Source: Microvirga lotononidis
GTDB taxonomy: Bacteria; Pseudomonadota; Alphaproteobacteria; Rhizobiales; Beijerinckiaceae
Assembly: GCF_034627025.1 (NCBI RefSeq)
Contig: NZ_CP141050.1
Location: 558,001-622,000, forward strand
Direction: 5' to 3'
Length of the DNA stretch: 64,000 nucleotides
This document shows positions 1 through 8,858 of this stretch, in pieces. The notes beneath the pieces were generated by a model, which was given only the letters and a program-made list of their open reading frames with translations, was not told where the DNA came from and searched no databases. Position numbers and translations under genes: made by a program. How positions within the stretch are numbered: position 1 is the stretch's first letter; each line of letters starts with the position of its first letter.

Positions 1-93
1 GCTGATCCAATAGACCTGGATCCTGAGATCGCTATAGCAATATCTTACGAGTGACCGATACTCCAACCATCGCCAAGGACGAGAACTTTCGTT

Positions 94-384
94 TTGAAGT
101 CGTCATCCAAGCCTCCCCACCGCCTGACCTTCCATTCAATCGGCGACAGTCACGTGACTGAAGTCGCCGTAGGAGATTGTCTGCGAGTGACACTGCCGAA
201 TGGCGGGTGCTTTTTGATTATGGCTGGAGCACGACCTGATGGCAGTGCCGTGCTTCACGTCCCAGCCGAGGGCTCAGATGCCTCTTCGTTCGGAGTGTTC
301 TCTTTAGAACCAGGTGCATCTAACACAATATTCCTCAATGCTGAGCATCGCCGCCGTTATGATCGCTCCAAGGCCACAGAATGA
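94..384 (+). CDS. hypothetical protein (96 aa)
   Basis: I do not recognise this protein. It has no clear membrane segment or signal peptide and looks like a small soluble beta-rich protein. The start is a TTG, so the true start is uncertain; a GTG at 51 in another frame also opens a short reading frame, so a frameshift near 90-110 is possible. Its stop overlaps the next start by 4 bases (ATGA), which suggests translational coupling with the following gene. Bases 1-54 are also open in this frame and end in a TGA, perhaps the tail of an upstream gene. Confidence 0.4.
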   Translation: MKSSSKPPHRLTFHSIGDSHVTEVAVGDCLRVTLPNGGCFLIMAGARPDGSAVLHVPAEGSDASSFGVFSLEPGASNTIFLNAEHRRRYDRSKATE

Positions 385-638
385 CCTACAGCCTGATCCA
401 ATTGGCGCCGGGCGCCTATGATCTTCTCCTTGAGGGAGAGATCATGGGGAGCGTCGTCCGAACCGGCACGGGTAATAAGAACACCTTCTGGACTGCTGAG
501 TTGCTCGAGGACAGACCCCAAGGCAAGTGGCCAGCGCCATTCAGGGAGATCGAACACAGCTTTCCCAATTTGGACGCACTGTGCGAATGGCTGGGCAATC
601 CACCGGTGAAGAGCAACTTCGGCCGTAGCAATGCTTGA
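381..638 (+). CDS. hypothetical protein (85 aa)
   Basis: Unrecognised small protein that starts inside the stop of the preceding gene (4-base overlap), so the two probably form one transcript. It contains a beta-rich N-terminal half and an acidic helix near the C-terminus (residues about 55-72, LDALCEWL). It ends about 50 bases before the left inverted repeat of an IS6-family element, so downstream genes of this operon may have been lost. Confidence 0.45.
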   Translation: MTYSLIQLAPGAYDLLLEGEIMGSVVRTGTGNKNTFWTAELLEDRPQGKWPAPFREIEHSFPNLDALCEWLGNPPVKSNFGRSNA

Positions 639-687
639 GAGCAAGATCGGCTCAGCCGTGATTGCCCAGGTGAGCGACAAAGAGGGG

Positions 688-1500
688 GGTTCTGTTGCAG
701 CTTTGAAGCTTGCTCGGCCTGAGCCAAGACAGGAGGGGGTGAGAGGGGCTGACAGTGAAGCGAGGGACCAAGAAGAACCTGTTCAAGGGTCGGCAGTTCA
801 CGGCGGAGATCATCCTATGGGCGGTCCACTGGTACCTGCAATTCCCGATCAGCTATCGTGATCTCGAATGCATGCTCGCCGACCGTGGTGTTCAGGTGGA
901 TCACACCACCCTGTTTCGTTGGGTCCAGGCTTACGCACCTGAGATCGAGAAGCGCATCCGTCCGCATCTCCGTATGACGAACAGCTCCTGGCGCGTGGAC
1001 GAAACATACATTCGAGTAGAGGGCAAATGGGTCTATCTGTACCGCGCCGTTGATGCAGCAGGGCAATCCATCGACTTTCTGCTCTCCTGCAGGCGCCATG
1101 CGGCTGCCGCCCGGCGGTTCTTCCGCAAGGCCTTGGGACAGCCGCATACCGTAAATCCGCGGACCATCACGGTCGATAAGAACGCCGCCTACCCGACGGC
1201 AGCGAGAAACATGAAACGGGCTGGAGAACTCTGGCGTTTCGCCAAACTGCGACAGGTGAAATTCCTGAACAACATCGTCGAGCAGGATCACCGACGTATC
1301 AAGCGGTTGGTTCGCCCTGAGCTGGGATTCAAGAGCTTTGCGACGGCTTCACGGACGATTGCGGGCTATGAGGCCATGGCGATGATCCGCAAGGAACAGG
1401 TTGTCTGTGCACCAGCGGGTGACATGGGCGCTCAGCGCGACTTCATTGCCGCGCTCTTCGGCACGGCTGCTTGACCTGAGGTCCATTCCGGCTCGTGCGT
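688..1500 (+). mobile_element. IS6-family insertion sequence, right end not identifiable
   Basis: The left end carries GGTTCTGTTGCAG at 688-700, matching the terminal repeat of the intact IS6 element at 26391. A full-length transposase follows. I could not find a matching right inverted repeat after 1474, so the right end is either strongly diverged or deleted; the right coordinate is approximate. Confidence 0.65.
755..1474 (+). CDS. IS6-family transposase (239 aa)
   Basis: DDE transposase of the IS6/IS240 type, which moves its element by replicative transposition with cointegrate formation. The N-terminal part (about residues 10-60) is the helix-turn-helix region (DRGVQVDHTTLFRWVQ). The catalytic triad is visible as DET (WRVDETYI), D in TVDKNAAY, and E in NIVEQDHRR. 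It starts with GTG at 755. Length is normal for the family (about 230-240 aa), and no frameshift is seen, so the enzyme may be active even though the right end of the element is not obvious. Confidence 0.85.
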   Translation: MKRGTKKNLFKGRQFTAEIILWAVHWYLQFPISYRDLECMLADRGVQVDHTTLFRWVQAYAPEIEKRIRPHLRMTNSSWRVDETYIRVEGKWVYLYRAVDAAGQSIDFLLSCRRHAAAARRFFRKALGQPHTVNPRTITVDKNAAYPTAARNMKRAGELWRFAKLRQVKFLNNIVEQDHRRIKRLVRPELGFKSFATASRTIAGYEAMAMIRKEQVVCAPAGDMGAQRDFIAALFGTAA

Positions 1501-1748
1501 GACCTATGTCAGGGGTTCCAACGGAACCCCCAGACAGTCCATTCCGCTGCGACACGTGTCCAGTGCTCCCGGTCGAGCAGGGGTTTGTCCATCTGCCAAC
1601 TCCATCCATCCCGATGCGATACCTGAAAAGGGTGTCAGAGGTACAACCACACTATAGTTTAGAACAATCCCCGGAGTTGGTGATAGGGCACGAGTTCCAC
1701 GAGCAACCTTCAGCGAAACTCAAGTCGCAATCAAGAATGTCCCATATT

Positions 1749-1834
1749 GGCACTCCTGAGACGTGAGCGGTTGGTTCACTTAAGCACCTAGGAGCCGACG
1801 TTCGTTGAGCGGAGGGACGGTGAAATATTGACCC
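1749..1834 (+). repeat. 86-bp dispersed repeat, copy 1
   Basis: This block resembles 20995-21080 along its whole length: both begin GGCACTCCTGAGA, share GTTGAGCGG near the middle and end with TTGACCC. Same orientation in both places. In the second copy it abuts a broken gene, so it may be the terminal fragment of an unidentified IS or a small non-autonomous element. The rest of 1475-1928 holds no gene I can support; a perfect GGGGTTCC/GGAACCCC hairpin lies at 1511-1529 without a T-tract. Confidence 0.55.
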
Positions 1835-1928
1835 TTACCGGATCATAGCGCGTTTTGGATGGGCGACACACATAGCATCGTCATTGTTCAGACACTACAG
1901 ATTCAGCAGTAGGTACTCAGCAGCATGC

Positions 1929-2831
1929 TCAAGTCGGAAGCTTCCTCTGGAGAGCAGTTTCTATGCGGGAGACCTCATTTCCTGTGGCCATCTGCATGGG
2001 AGAGCGAGGAAACCCTGACTTCAGCCCTTGAAGCGATTGAGCGGCTTTGACCTGAGCGGGCAGATTGGACGTCGAGAGCGTCATCCAGAAGTCCGCGAGC
2101 CAGCCGTTGATGTCACGAGCTACGCTCTCCCGCGCAATACAATTGTTCCACAGAGCAACACTTGGCGCCGGTACAGCAGTTGCGATTGCAGCAATCGAGC
2201 CCGCAATGCCCAGGTCGTAACAACTCATGAGTGATCCATCGATTGCCCCGAACACCCGCTCAGGCCCGATGGTGCGGGTCAAATCAATAAATGACCCAAG
2301 GTCCCGATCGCTTTGCTTCACGCCGATAACGTAATGAGAGCGGTCCATGATCGCGGCGGCGACCGTCGGGGAGACGTTCGCCCATGAGATGACGTTATAG
2401 ATGATGACGGGCCGATCTCCCGTCTTGCCGACATCTGCATAAAAGTCGCACAGCCCCTCCGCTGAGGGTGAGAAAATATAATGTGGTGGAGCGACCTGCA
2501 GCGCCGTGATCGGGAGGCTGGCCAGCATCTCAGCCCGCTTGCAGGCGCCACGCGTACTGTCAGAGATGATGCTTGCCATGACCGGGACACGGCCGTTGAC
2601 CGTATCGAGCGCCTTCCGGGTCAGCTCGAAAAGTTCGTCTTCGGTGAGGGTATAACCCTCACCGGTGCTGCCGCCGACTACAATACCGTGAACGCCTGTT
2701 CCGAGCACCCATTCGATCTGCTGCAGGAAAGCATCGTAGTCGATCTCGCCGGCCTGGTCGAAAGGGGTTGTTAGGGGGACGATGACGCCGCTCAATCCAT
2801 ACGAGCTTGGTAACAAGACTTTACGTGACAT
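1929..2831 (-). CDS. DapA/NanA-family aldolase (dihydrodipicolinate synthase-like lyase)
   Basis: Class I lyase of the DHDPS/N-acetylneuraminate lyase superfamily, a TIM barrel that forms a Schiff base with pyruvate or another 2-oxo acid. Visible marks: GGSTGEG in the N-terminal third, the conserved Tyr in IIYNV (about residue 145) and the Schiff-base Lys in GVKQSD (about residue 172). I chose the ATG at 2831 (300 aa, normal family length); the longer reading frame to 2891 would overlap the upstream IclR gene. The stop of that gene lies 4 bases upstream, so both are probably one minus-strand operon. Given the neighbours, a sugar-acid or 2-oxo-acid aldolase or dehydratase role is more likely than lysine synthesis; the substrate is not readable from sequence. 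Confidence 0.85.
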   Translation of the reverse strand: MSRKVLLPSSYGLSGVIVPLTTPFDQAGEIDYDAFLQQIEWVLGTGVHGIVVGGSTGEGYTLTEDELFELTRKALDTVNGRVPVMASIISDSTRGACKRAEMLASLPITALQVAPPHYIFSPSAEGLCDFYADVGKTGDRPVIIYNVISWANVSPTVAAAIMDRSHYVIGVKQSDRDLGSFIDLTRTIGPERVFGAIDGSLMSCYDLGIAGSIAAIATAVPAPSVALWNNCIARESVARDINGWLADFWMTLSTSNLPAQVKAAQSLQGLKSGFPRSPMQMATGNEVSRIETALQRKLPT

Positions 2832-2835
2832 GGGT

Positions 2836-3648
2836 TCACTCTGATGCATCGAAGCCAAGTTGGCGCGACAGCTGGTTCGCCGTTGCGACAACGAGCTCGG
2901 CGAGGCCGGGAACTCTATCTTTAGTTACCCGATCGGCGGGACCTGTTACGCTCAGAGCCGCGAAGACCCGACCGGCAGCATTGTAGATCGGAGCTGCAAC
3001 GCAACGTACATCAGGCTGATGCTCCGCCTCATCGATCGAATAACCCCGTTCCCTTGTGAGCTTCAGCTCCTTCCGAAGCACATTCGGATCAGTGATGGTG
3101 TTCGGCGTGTAGGGTACGAGGCCCTGGCGTATCACTCTCTCGATCGTGACATTGTCCTGAAACGCCAACGCGGCTTTACCGACACCTGTGCAATAGGATG
3201 GCGAGATCGACAGAGTCGTCGTCCAGTTAACGCTGTGACCGCCAGGCTCACGATGCTCGACAATGACCATGTTTGACCCGTCGAAAATGCAGAGATGAGC
3301 GGCTTCACCGCTGATGCTGCTGAGACGATCCACAAGGGCACGAGCCTCCCGATGCAGGTCTAGGTTCGCGAGCACGATGCTTCCGAGTTCGAACAGGCGG
3401 ATCCCCATGCGGTACCGATCTCGTTCCTTGTCCTGCTCGAGGAGCTTCACTTCGCGCAAGCTCGTGACCAGGCGATGCACGGTCGTCTTCGGCATTTTGC
3501 ATCGCTCGGAGATCTCGCTCAGGCTCAGTGCGCGATCATAGCGTGAGAAGCAGTCCAGGACGGCCATGGCCTTGTGCATGGATTTGAGCGAGTTCCGCTC
3601 CGACCGGGGTTCGAGCGCCCTGCCGGAAGGCCGTTTGGGTGCATCCAT
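2836..3648 (-). CDS. IclR-family transcriptional regulator
   Basis: Winged-helix regulator of the IclR type. Residues about 20-80 form the HTH (LSLSEISERCKMPKTTVHRLVTSL is its core region), followed by the ligand-sensing GAF-like C-terminal domain with the family feature SPSYCTGVGKAAL. The ATG at 3648 gives 270 aa, the usual size, and has AAGGAG about 10 bases upstream; the longer frame reading is not needed. It is followed within 4 bases by the DapA-family gene and is divergent from the kinase operon, so it likely controls both arms in response to the catabolised compound or an intermediate. Confidence 0.85.
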   Translation of the reverse strand: MDAPKRPSGRALEPRSERNSLKSMHKAMAVLDCFSRYDRALSLSEISERCKMPKTTVHRLVTSLREVKLLEQDKERDRYRMGIRLFELGSIVLANLDLHREARALVDRLSSISGEAAHLCIFDGSNMVIVEHREPGGHSVNWTTTLSISPSYCTGVGKAALAFQDNVTIERVIRQGLVPYTPNTITDPNVLRKELKLTRERGYSIDEAEHQPDVRCVAAPIYNAAGRVFAALSVTGPADRVTKDRVPGLAELVVATANQLSRQLGFDASE

Positions 3649-3799
3649 GAATACCTGTCTCCTTGGGTTCAAGATCGTCATCCCTAACAAATCCACAGCC
3701 ATCAGACAAACTGCAAACAGGAATTGACATCCGCTATACGGAATTGCTAAGCCATCTGTACCGATATGCGGAACAGCAATCCATAAAGAGGAAGACGCA
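3649..3799. promoter_or_regulatory. divergent promoter region between the IclR gene and kinase operon
   Basis: A 151-base gap separates the two divergent starts and is richer in A/T than its surroundings. It must hold both promoters and the likely IclR operator. I cannot point to a convincing operator palindrome by eye, so this is placed by arrangement only. Confidence 0.5.
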
Positions 3800-4816
3800 A
3801 TGGGAGAAGCGTCATTGCCAAGCCAGGTGCGAGCCGCCTCGATGGTTGCTCCGAGCAACCCGTCAACGAGCGCCGCGCCCGACCAAAGGGTAAAGTCCGT
3901 CCTTTGTATCGGTGTTGCCGTTTATGATCAGATCTTCGCGTTGGACGAGATCCCACAGCGGCCTACCAAGATCTTCGCATCCAATTTTGCCGCGACAGTG
4001 GGCGGTCCAGCAGCAAATGCTGCGATCACTGTCTCGCGCCAGGGTGGCCAGGCGACCCTTTGGGCCCGCATCGGAGCCGATATGCAGGGGGACCGCATTG
4101 TTGCAGATCTCGCATCGAACGGGGTCGATGTCAGTTGCGTTCGGAGAGTAGAGGGTGCCCGGTCCGGAACTTCTGCTGTTGCGGTCAGCAATGACGGTGA
4201 GCGAATGCTGCTCGTTTTTGCCGACCCGACACTCGACGCCGATCCTTCATGGCTGCCCCTTGACGAGGTAGCGCGCTTCGATGCCGTGCTCGCAGATGTT
4301 CGCTGGCCCGCAGCGGCGCGCCTGGTCATGGCGAAGGCTCGCGAACTCGGAAAGCCGGTCGTTCTCGACGCGGACCTGACGTCCGATAAAACCGCGCTCT
4401 CTGAGCTGATTCCACTGGCAACCCATGTCCTTTTTTCCGAGCCGGCGTTGGAGCAGGTTGCGGGCTCTGATGGCTCCATCCGCGATAGACTTGGGTTCGT
4501 CTATGCGAAAGGCGCTCATGCCGTTGTGGGGGTCACTCTCGGCGAAAAGGGATGCGCTTGGCTCGACCGCTCCGGATATCACGAGGAGCCAGGGGTTCAG
4601 ATCGTGGCCATCGATACCCTTGCCGCAGGAGATGTGTTCCACGGGGCCTATGCGCTCGCTACGGCGCGGGCGCTCCCTGAAGCTGAGTCCGTCCGCTTCG
4701 CCAATCTCGTGGCTGCCGTCAAATGTACTCAATGGGGCGGCGGCTCCACTATACCTACGACCGACGAAGTCGAAACCTTTGCCCGTGAATATAACTCTAG
4801 ACCGCAGGATATCTGA
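3800..4816 (+). CDS. PfkB-family sugar kinase, YihV (sulfofructose kinase)-like
   Basis: Ribokinase/PfkB carbohydrate kinase, 338 aa. The N-terminal substrate region has VGGPAANAA; the C-terminal motif is DTLAAGDVFHGAYA with the catalytic Asp at about residue 278 (AGD). Several stretches (ADVRW, LDADLT, FSEPALEQ, GDVFHGA, AAVKCT..GG) resemble what I remember of E. coli YihV, the 6-deoxy-6-sulfofructose kinase, more than ribokinase or fructokinase. SD-like GAGGA lies upstream of 3800; an internal ATG at 3842 is an alternative start. The stop overlaps the next ATG by one base (TGATG), so kinase and aldolase are coupled. Likely role: phosphorylate a ketohexose-like compound before cleavage by the aldolase. 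The substrate is inferred, not shown. Confidence 0.8.
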   Translation: MGEASLPSQVRAASMVAPSNPSTSAAPDQRVKSVLCIGVAVYDQIFALDEIPQRPTKIFASNFAATVGGPAANAAITVSRQGGQATLWARIGADMQGDRIVADLASNGVDVSCVRRVEGARSGTSAVAVSNDGERMLLVFADPTLDADPSWLPLDEVARFDAVLADVRWPAAARLVMAKARELGKPVVLDADLTSDKTALSELIPLATHVLFSEPALEQVAGSDGSIRDRLGFVYAKGAHAVVGVTLGEKGCAWLDRSGYHEEPGVQIVAIDTLAAGDVFHGAYALATARALPEAESVRFANLVAAVKCTQWGGGSTIPTTDEVETFAREYNSRPQDI

Positions 4817-5874
4817 TGACCTATTCGCTCTCAGCCGGAAAGTTTCGCTCCCTGCGTCGCCTCGCCGACGCCAATGGGCGCTTCAAGATGATGGCAGCCG
4901 ATCAGCGCCCCCCGATCATCAAAGCCATCGATCAGAAGCTGGGTGCCGGTTCTGCGTCCTATGACCGGGTCGGCTCAGTTAAGCGCGCTCTGGTGAAGAG
5001 CCTTGCGCCAGCCAGCAGTGCCGTGCTGATCGATCCTGATTATGGATACAGCCAGTCCTACGATATCGTTCCGTCCTCGGCGGGTCTCCTGCTGACGCTC
5101 GAAGATTTCGCTTTCGAGGAGAGCGCAGGAGGGCGGAAGACCCATCTGATGAAAGGTTGGAGCGTCGAGAAGATCAGGCGGGCAGGGGCCGACGGCGTCA
5201 AGTTGCTGTTGTGGTACCGCCCCGATGTGGCGCTGGACGTTCGTGAACACCAGCACCGGCTGGTGCGGGAGGTCGGAGCCGCCTGTAAGGCGCACGACCT
5301 CGCTTTCTTGCTCGAGCTCCTCGTCTACCCGTTCGCGGGTGCGGCGGATCATACCACCGACTACATCGAACACCGCGACAAGCGCCCCGAACTTGTGCTC
5401 CAGAGTGTACGCGACTTTGCGGGCAGCGAGTACGGTGTCGACATCTACAAGCTCGAAAGCCCGCTTGCTGCGGGAGATCTGCCTGACCCGCGTGGTTCGG
5501 GCCCTGAAGTTGATGCAGCCCAGAAATGGTTTGACGACATGGGCGTGCTCATCGACAAGCCATGGGTGATGCTGAGCGCTGGTGCCGGTATGGAGGAGTT
5601 CCGCCGCGTTCTTCATTACGCCTTTAAGGCAGGAGCCAACGGCTTCCTTGCTGGACGTGCAATTTGGTGGCAATCCTTCCTGAAGGCCTATCCTGATGTT
5701 GCTGCGATGGAGGCTCTTCTCGCAAACGAAGGCGCCAATTATCTAGCCGAGATCAATGCAATGACCGACTCGATGGCTCGCCCATGGGGCGAAGCGCCGG
5801 CTTTTTCTGGCGGTATCACCCTCAAGAACGCCGGCCAGGACTTCCCCTCGCAATATCCCAGCGTGGCCGCCTGA
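4816..5874 (+). CDS. class I aldolase of the LacD/YihT (tagatose-bisphosphate / sulfofructose-phosphate aldolase) family
   Basis: 352-aa TIM-barrel aldolase. Family marks: MMAADQRPPI near residue 30 (the DQR signature), VKLLLWYRPD, DIYKLESPL with the probable Schiff-base Lys at residue 212, and PWVMLSAGA followed by GANGFLAGRAIW in the C-terminal phosphate-binding part. Family members split a ketohexose 1-phosphate or 1,6-bisphosphate into DHAP and a C3 aldehyde. It is coupled to the upstream PfkB kinase and followed by an SDR, which fits phosphorylate, cleave, then oxidise or reduce the C3 fragment. At 352 residues it is longer than YihT (about 290) and nearer to LacD (about 325). Confidence 0.8.
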   Translation: MTYSLSAGKFRSLRRLADANGRFKMMAADQRPPIIKAIDQKLGAGSASYDRVGSVKRALVKSLAPASSAVLIDPDYGYSQSYDIVPSSAGLLLTLEDFAFEESAGGRKTHLMKGWSVEKIRRAGADGVKLLLWYRPDVALDVREHQHRLVREVGAACKAHDLAFLLELLVYPFAGAADHTTDYIEHRDKRPELVLQSVRDFAGSEYGVDIYKLESPLAAGDLPDPRGSGPEVDAAQKWFDDMGVLIDKPWVMLSAGAGMEEFRRVLHYAFKAGANGFLAGRAIWWQSFLKAYPDVAAMEALLANEGANYLAEINAMTDSMARPWGEAPAFSGGITLKNAGQDFPSQYPSVAA

Positions 5875-5914
5875 GCTGGGCGCACGAGAAACCTCACATC
5901 AGGAGAAAGAAAAA

Positions 5915-6679
5915 GTGACTCATGATCTGAAAGGTCGCCGCATCCTCGTGACAGGCTCCAGCACCGGCATCGGAGCGGCTGTCGCTCAAGCCTATGCGCA
6001 AGCCGGCGCAGAGGTCACCGTCCATTATAATCAAAGTCGTGCTCAGGCGGAGGCGGTTGTCGCCTCCATCCGCGCCGCGGGTGGAACGGGGCACCTTGTT
6101 GGGGGGGATGTGAGCCAATCGACTGAAGCAATCCGGATCGTCGACGAGGCCGCCTCTGCAATGGGGGGGCTTGACGTTCTCGTCAACAATGCCGGCGCGT
6201 TGCTCAAGCGTGCTCCGCTTGCTGAGGTCAATGACGCGACGTATGACGCCATCATGGACCTGAACGTTCGCTCGGTCGTATTCGCATCTCAGGCTGCGGT
6301 GCGCCACATGCGGGATGCTGGGCGGGGCAGCATCATCAACACGAGCTCAGTCGCTGCTCGAAACGGCGGTGGACCCGGAGCTCTGGTCTACGCCGGCGCA
6401 AAGGCATTTGTTCTCAACGCGACCCGCAACCTCGCCAAGGAACTCGCCGCTGCGAACATCCGCGTGAACGGCGTTTCACCCGGGGTCATTGCCACTCCCT
6501 TCCATGAGCGTTACTCGACCCCCGAGATTCTTGAGGGTATGCGCAAGACCATTCCCATGGGAATTATTGGCACGCCGGAAGACTGCGTGGGGGCATATCT
6601 GTTCTTTGCTTCGGATGTCCTCAGCGGCTACATCACCGGCCAGGTGCTCGAGGTGAATGGCGGCCAGTTCATGGCATGA
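5915..6679 (+). CDS. short-chain dehydrogenase/reductase (SDR)
   Basis: Classical SDR oxidoreductase, 254 aa. Cofactor motif TGSSTGIG at residues 13-20, NNAG at 91-94, catalytic Ser near 144, Tyr159 and Lys163 (YAGAK), and a closing VNGGQ motif. It starts with GTG at 5915, with AGGAGAAAG about 6 bases upstream; no better ATG is in frame. It lies 40 bases after the aldolase and 43 bases before the ABC permease, so it is in the same operon. Probably oxidises or reduces the sugar or the C3 product of the aldolase; the substrate is unknown. Confidence 0.85.
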   Translation: MTHDLKGRRILVTGSSTGIGAAVAQAYAQAGAEVTVHYNQSRAQAEAVVASIRAAGGTGHLVGGDVSQSTEAIRIVDEAASAMGGLDVLVNNAGALLKRAPLAEVNDATYDAIMDLNVRSVVFASQAAVRHMRDAGRGSIINTSSVAARNGGGPGALVYAGAKAFVLNATRNLAKELAAANIRVNGVSPGVIATPFHERYSTPEILEGMRKTIPMGIIGTPEDCVGAYLFFASDVLSGYITGQVLEVNGGQFMA

Positions 6680-6722
6680 CATCGTAGATCCCGGTTGGTG
6701 CTAGGCCTCAAACGAGTGAGAG

Positions 6723-7406
6723 ATGAATTACGAATTCGACTTCAGCTTCCTGGCCGAGTATTGGCCGATGCTCGTTAAAGGGGCTGTCCTGACGGCGCAG
6801 CTGTCGATCCTGGCCACGATCCTTGGTTTCCTGGTCGGCACACTCTGCGCCGTCGCTAGCACGGGCCGCTCCTGGATCGCATCCGCAATCGTGGGAGCCT
6901 ATGTCGAGATCATCCGCAACACGCCTCTTCTTGTCCAGTTGTTCGTCGTATTCTTTGGATTGTCGTCACTCGGCCTCAAGCTCTCGGCGACGACATCTGC
7001 CGTCATCGGATTGACAATCAATATTGGCGCATATTCAAGCGAGATCATCCGGGCTGGAATCACCTCCATCAACCGTGGCCAGGTTGAGGCTGCGGATTGT
7101 CTCGCCCTGACGCGGTGGCAAGTAATGATGACGGTCATTCTACCGAGTGCGATCGAGAAGGTCTATCCGGCCCTGACGAGCCAGTATGTCCTGCTCATGC
7201 TCGGGACCAGCATCGCATCCCAAATCTCCTCCGAGGAGCTGACCGCGGCTGCTAGTCGAATCCAATCCGACACGTTTCGATCTTTTGAAGTCTTCATTGT
7301 GGTCGCTGCACTCTACCTTGCCCTGTCCTTCCTGATGCGTGGGCTCTTTTGGCTTGTGGGGCAGTTTGCTTTCCCCCGTCGCCGGCGCCTCGGCACGAGC
7401 CTCTAG
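6723..7406 (+). CDS. ABC transporter permease, polar amino acid (PAAT/HisM) type
   Basis: 227-aa inner-membrane permease with about five membrane helices. The cytoplasmic EAA-type loop is visible (VEAADCLALTRWQVMMTVILPSA region, about residues 120-142). The N-terminal motif LVKGAVLTAQLS and the sequence EIIRNTPLLVQLF are typical of the His/Glu/Gln/Arg/opine subfamily. The partner permease starts 20 bases downstream. Together with the ATPase and binding protein it forms a complete importer, presumably for the compound broken down by the upstream enzymes. Confidence 0.9.
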   Translation: MNYEFDFSFLAEYWPMLVKGAVLTAQLSILATILGFLVGTLCAVASTGRSWIASAIVGAYVEIIRNTPLLVQLFVVFFGLSSLGLKLSATTSAVIGLTINIGAYSSEIIRAGITSINRGQVEAADCLALTRWQVMMTVILPSAIEKVYPALTSQYVLLMLGTSIASQISSEELTAAASRIQSDTFRSFEVFIVVAALYLALSFLMRGLFWLVGQFAFPRRRRLGTSL

Positions 7407-7426
7407 CAAGGTCGGAAGGAATCCCA

Positions 7427-8068
7427 ATGTCCGCTGTTCACTTCACCGTTCTGCTTCAAGGCCTTGTTTGGACGGTTGTGTTGTCTGCCGTAGGGTTTCT
7501 TGGGGGTGGCATTGTCGGCTTCGTGATTGCGCTGGCCCGCATTTCGGCCAACCCGCTGATCCACGGCATTTCGTCGGCTTATGTCACTCTTTTGCAGGGC
7601 ACTCCACTTCTGATACAGATGTTCGTTCTGTACTTCGGCCTGCCCATTGTCGGCCTTGAAGTGCCGCCCTTGGCCGCGGCGAGCATCGCAATGACGCTGT
7701 TCTCCTCAGCCTATCTCGGTGAGATCTGGCGCGGCTGTCTGCAATCCGTTCCTAAGGCACAGTGGGAAGCAGCAGAGTGCCTAGCCTTGTCGCGCGTCGA
7801 GCGGCTGCTTCTGGTCATTCTGCCCCAGGCTCTGCGAATAGCCACCCCTCCCACCGTCGGTTTCATGGTGCAGATCATCAAGAACACATCGATTGCATCG
7901 GTCATCGGCATGGTTGAGATGACCTACATCGGCAAAATGATCAACAACACCACTTTCAAACCGTTCCAAACCTATGTCGTGATCGCAGGTTTGTACTTCC
8001 TTCTCTGCTATCCCCTGTCCTGGCTTAGCCGTCGCCTCGAAAGGAACCTCAATGTCGCACATCGTTAG
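7427..8068 (+). CDS. ABC transporter permease, polar amino acid (PAAT/HisQ) type
   Basis: 213-aa permease, second half of the membrane pair. Start at the ATG at 7427 (MSAVHFTVLLQGLVWTVVLS), just after a GGAAGGA ribosome site; the longer frame that reads back into the previous gene is not needed. It shows TLLQGTPLLIQMFVLYFGLP and the EAA loop WEAAECLALSRVERLLLVILP. Its end overlaps the ATPase start by 17 bases, as in many PAAT operons. Confidence 0.9.
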   Translation: MSAVHFTVLLQGLVWTVVLSAVGFLGGGIVGFVIALARISANPLIHGISSAYVTLLQGTPLLIQMFVLYFGLPIVGLEVPPLAAASIAMTLFSSAYLGEIWRGCLQSVPKAQWEAAECLALSRVERLLLVILPQALRIATPPTVGFMVQIIKNTSIASVIGMVEMTYIGKMINNTTFKPFQTYVVIAGLYFLLCYPLSWLSRRLERNLNVAHR

Positions 8069-8780
8069 CTTCAAGGATGTTCATAAGAGTTTCGGGACGC
8101 TTTCCGTACTCAAGGGCTTGAACTTCGATGTTGCCAAGGGCGAGGTCGTGGCTTTAATCGGGCGCAGCGGATCAGGTAAGAGTACCGCCCTGCGTTGTGT
8201 CGACAGGCTCGAGGTCATCGATCGCGGAGAGATATCGGTCTGTGGACACCGTGTCAGCGACCCGAAGATCAACTTGAGACGCCTCCGGCAGGATGTTGGC
8301 ATCGTCTTCCAAAGCTATAACCTTTTTCCACACCTGACCGTGGAGCAGAACATCACTCTGGCTCCGCGCTGGGTCAAGAAGATCGATCGTAACAAGGCTC
8401 GCAACCTTGCGCAGGAGGTCCTTGCGCAGGTCGGGCTTGAGGAGAAGATCGACTATTATCCTGAGCAGCTCTCGGGCGGCCAGCAGCAACGTGTTGCAAT
8501 CGCACGGTCATTGGCCATGCGGCCTCAGGTCATGCTCTTCGACGAGGTCACGTCCGCTCTCGATCCTGAATTGACTGGGGAAGTGCTCAAGGTGATCGAG
8601 GATCTGGCTCGCAAGGGAATGACCATGCTGCTCGTCACTCACGAAATGGCATTCGCTGCTCGTGTGGCCAACCGGATCATCTTCATGCATCAGGGCCAGA
8701 TTCACGAGACAGGGACCAGTGAGATCCTGCGCAACCCGTCGACTGCGGAGCTCCGAAGCTTTGTTGGAACCGGCCTCTAA
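8052..8780 (+). CDS. ABC transporter ATP-binding protein, polar amino acid type
   Basis: 242-aa ATPase that energises the two permeases. Walker A GRSGSGKST at residues 37-45, Q-loop in VFQSYNLFPHL, ABC signature LSGGQQQR at 140-147, Walker B VMLFDEVTSALDPE and switch His in LLVTHEMAF. The sequence FQSYNLFPHLT is typical of GlnQ/HisP-like proteins. Start at 8052 overlaps the permease gene. Confidence 0.92.
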   Translation: MSHIVSFKDVHKSFGTLSVLKGLNFDVAKGEVVALIGRSGSGKSTALRCVDRLEVIDRGEISVCGHRVSDPKINLRRLRQDVGIVFQSYNLFPHLTVEQNITLAPRWVKKIDRNKARNLAQEVLAQVGLEEKIDYYPEQLSGGQQQRVAIARSLAMRPQVMLFDEVTSALDPELTGEVLKVIEDLARKGMTMLLVTHEMAFAARVANRIIFMHQGQIHETGTSEILRNPSTAELRSFVGTGL

Positions 8781-8858
8781 TTCCGGTTCGCTCACTTCCC
8801 TCGCCGGAACGCGGGGGCAAAACCAAGAAAAGTCATACTCAAGTTAGAGGAAACATCT

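Noticed and set aside
1511..1529. GGGGTTCC/GGAACCCC hairpin as a terminator
   Set aside because: No T-run follows on either strand.
3800..5874. Calling the kinase-aldolase pair a proven sulfoquinovose pathway
   Set aside because: The YihS isomerase and YihU reductase are missing and the importer is not of the known sulfoquinovose type; kept as a hypothesis only.
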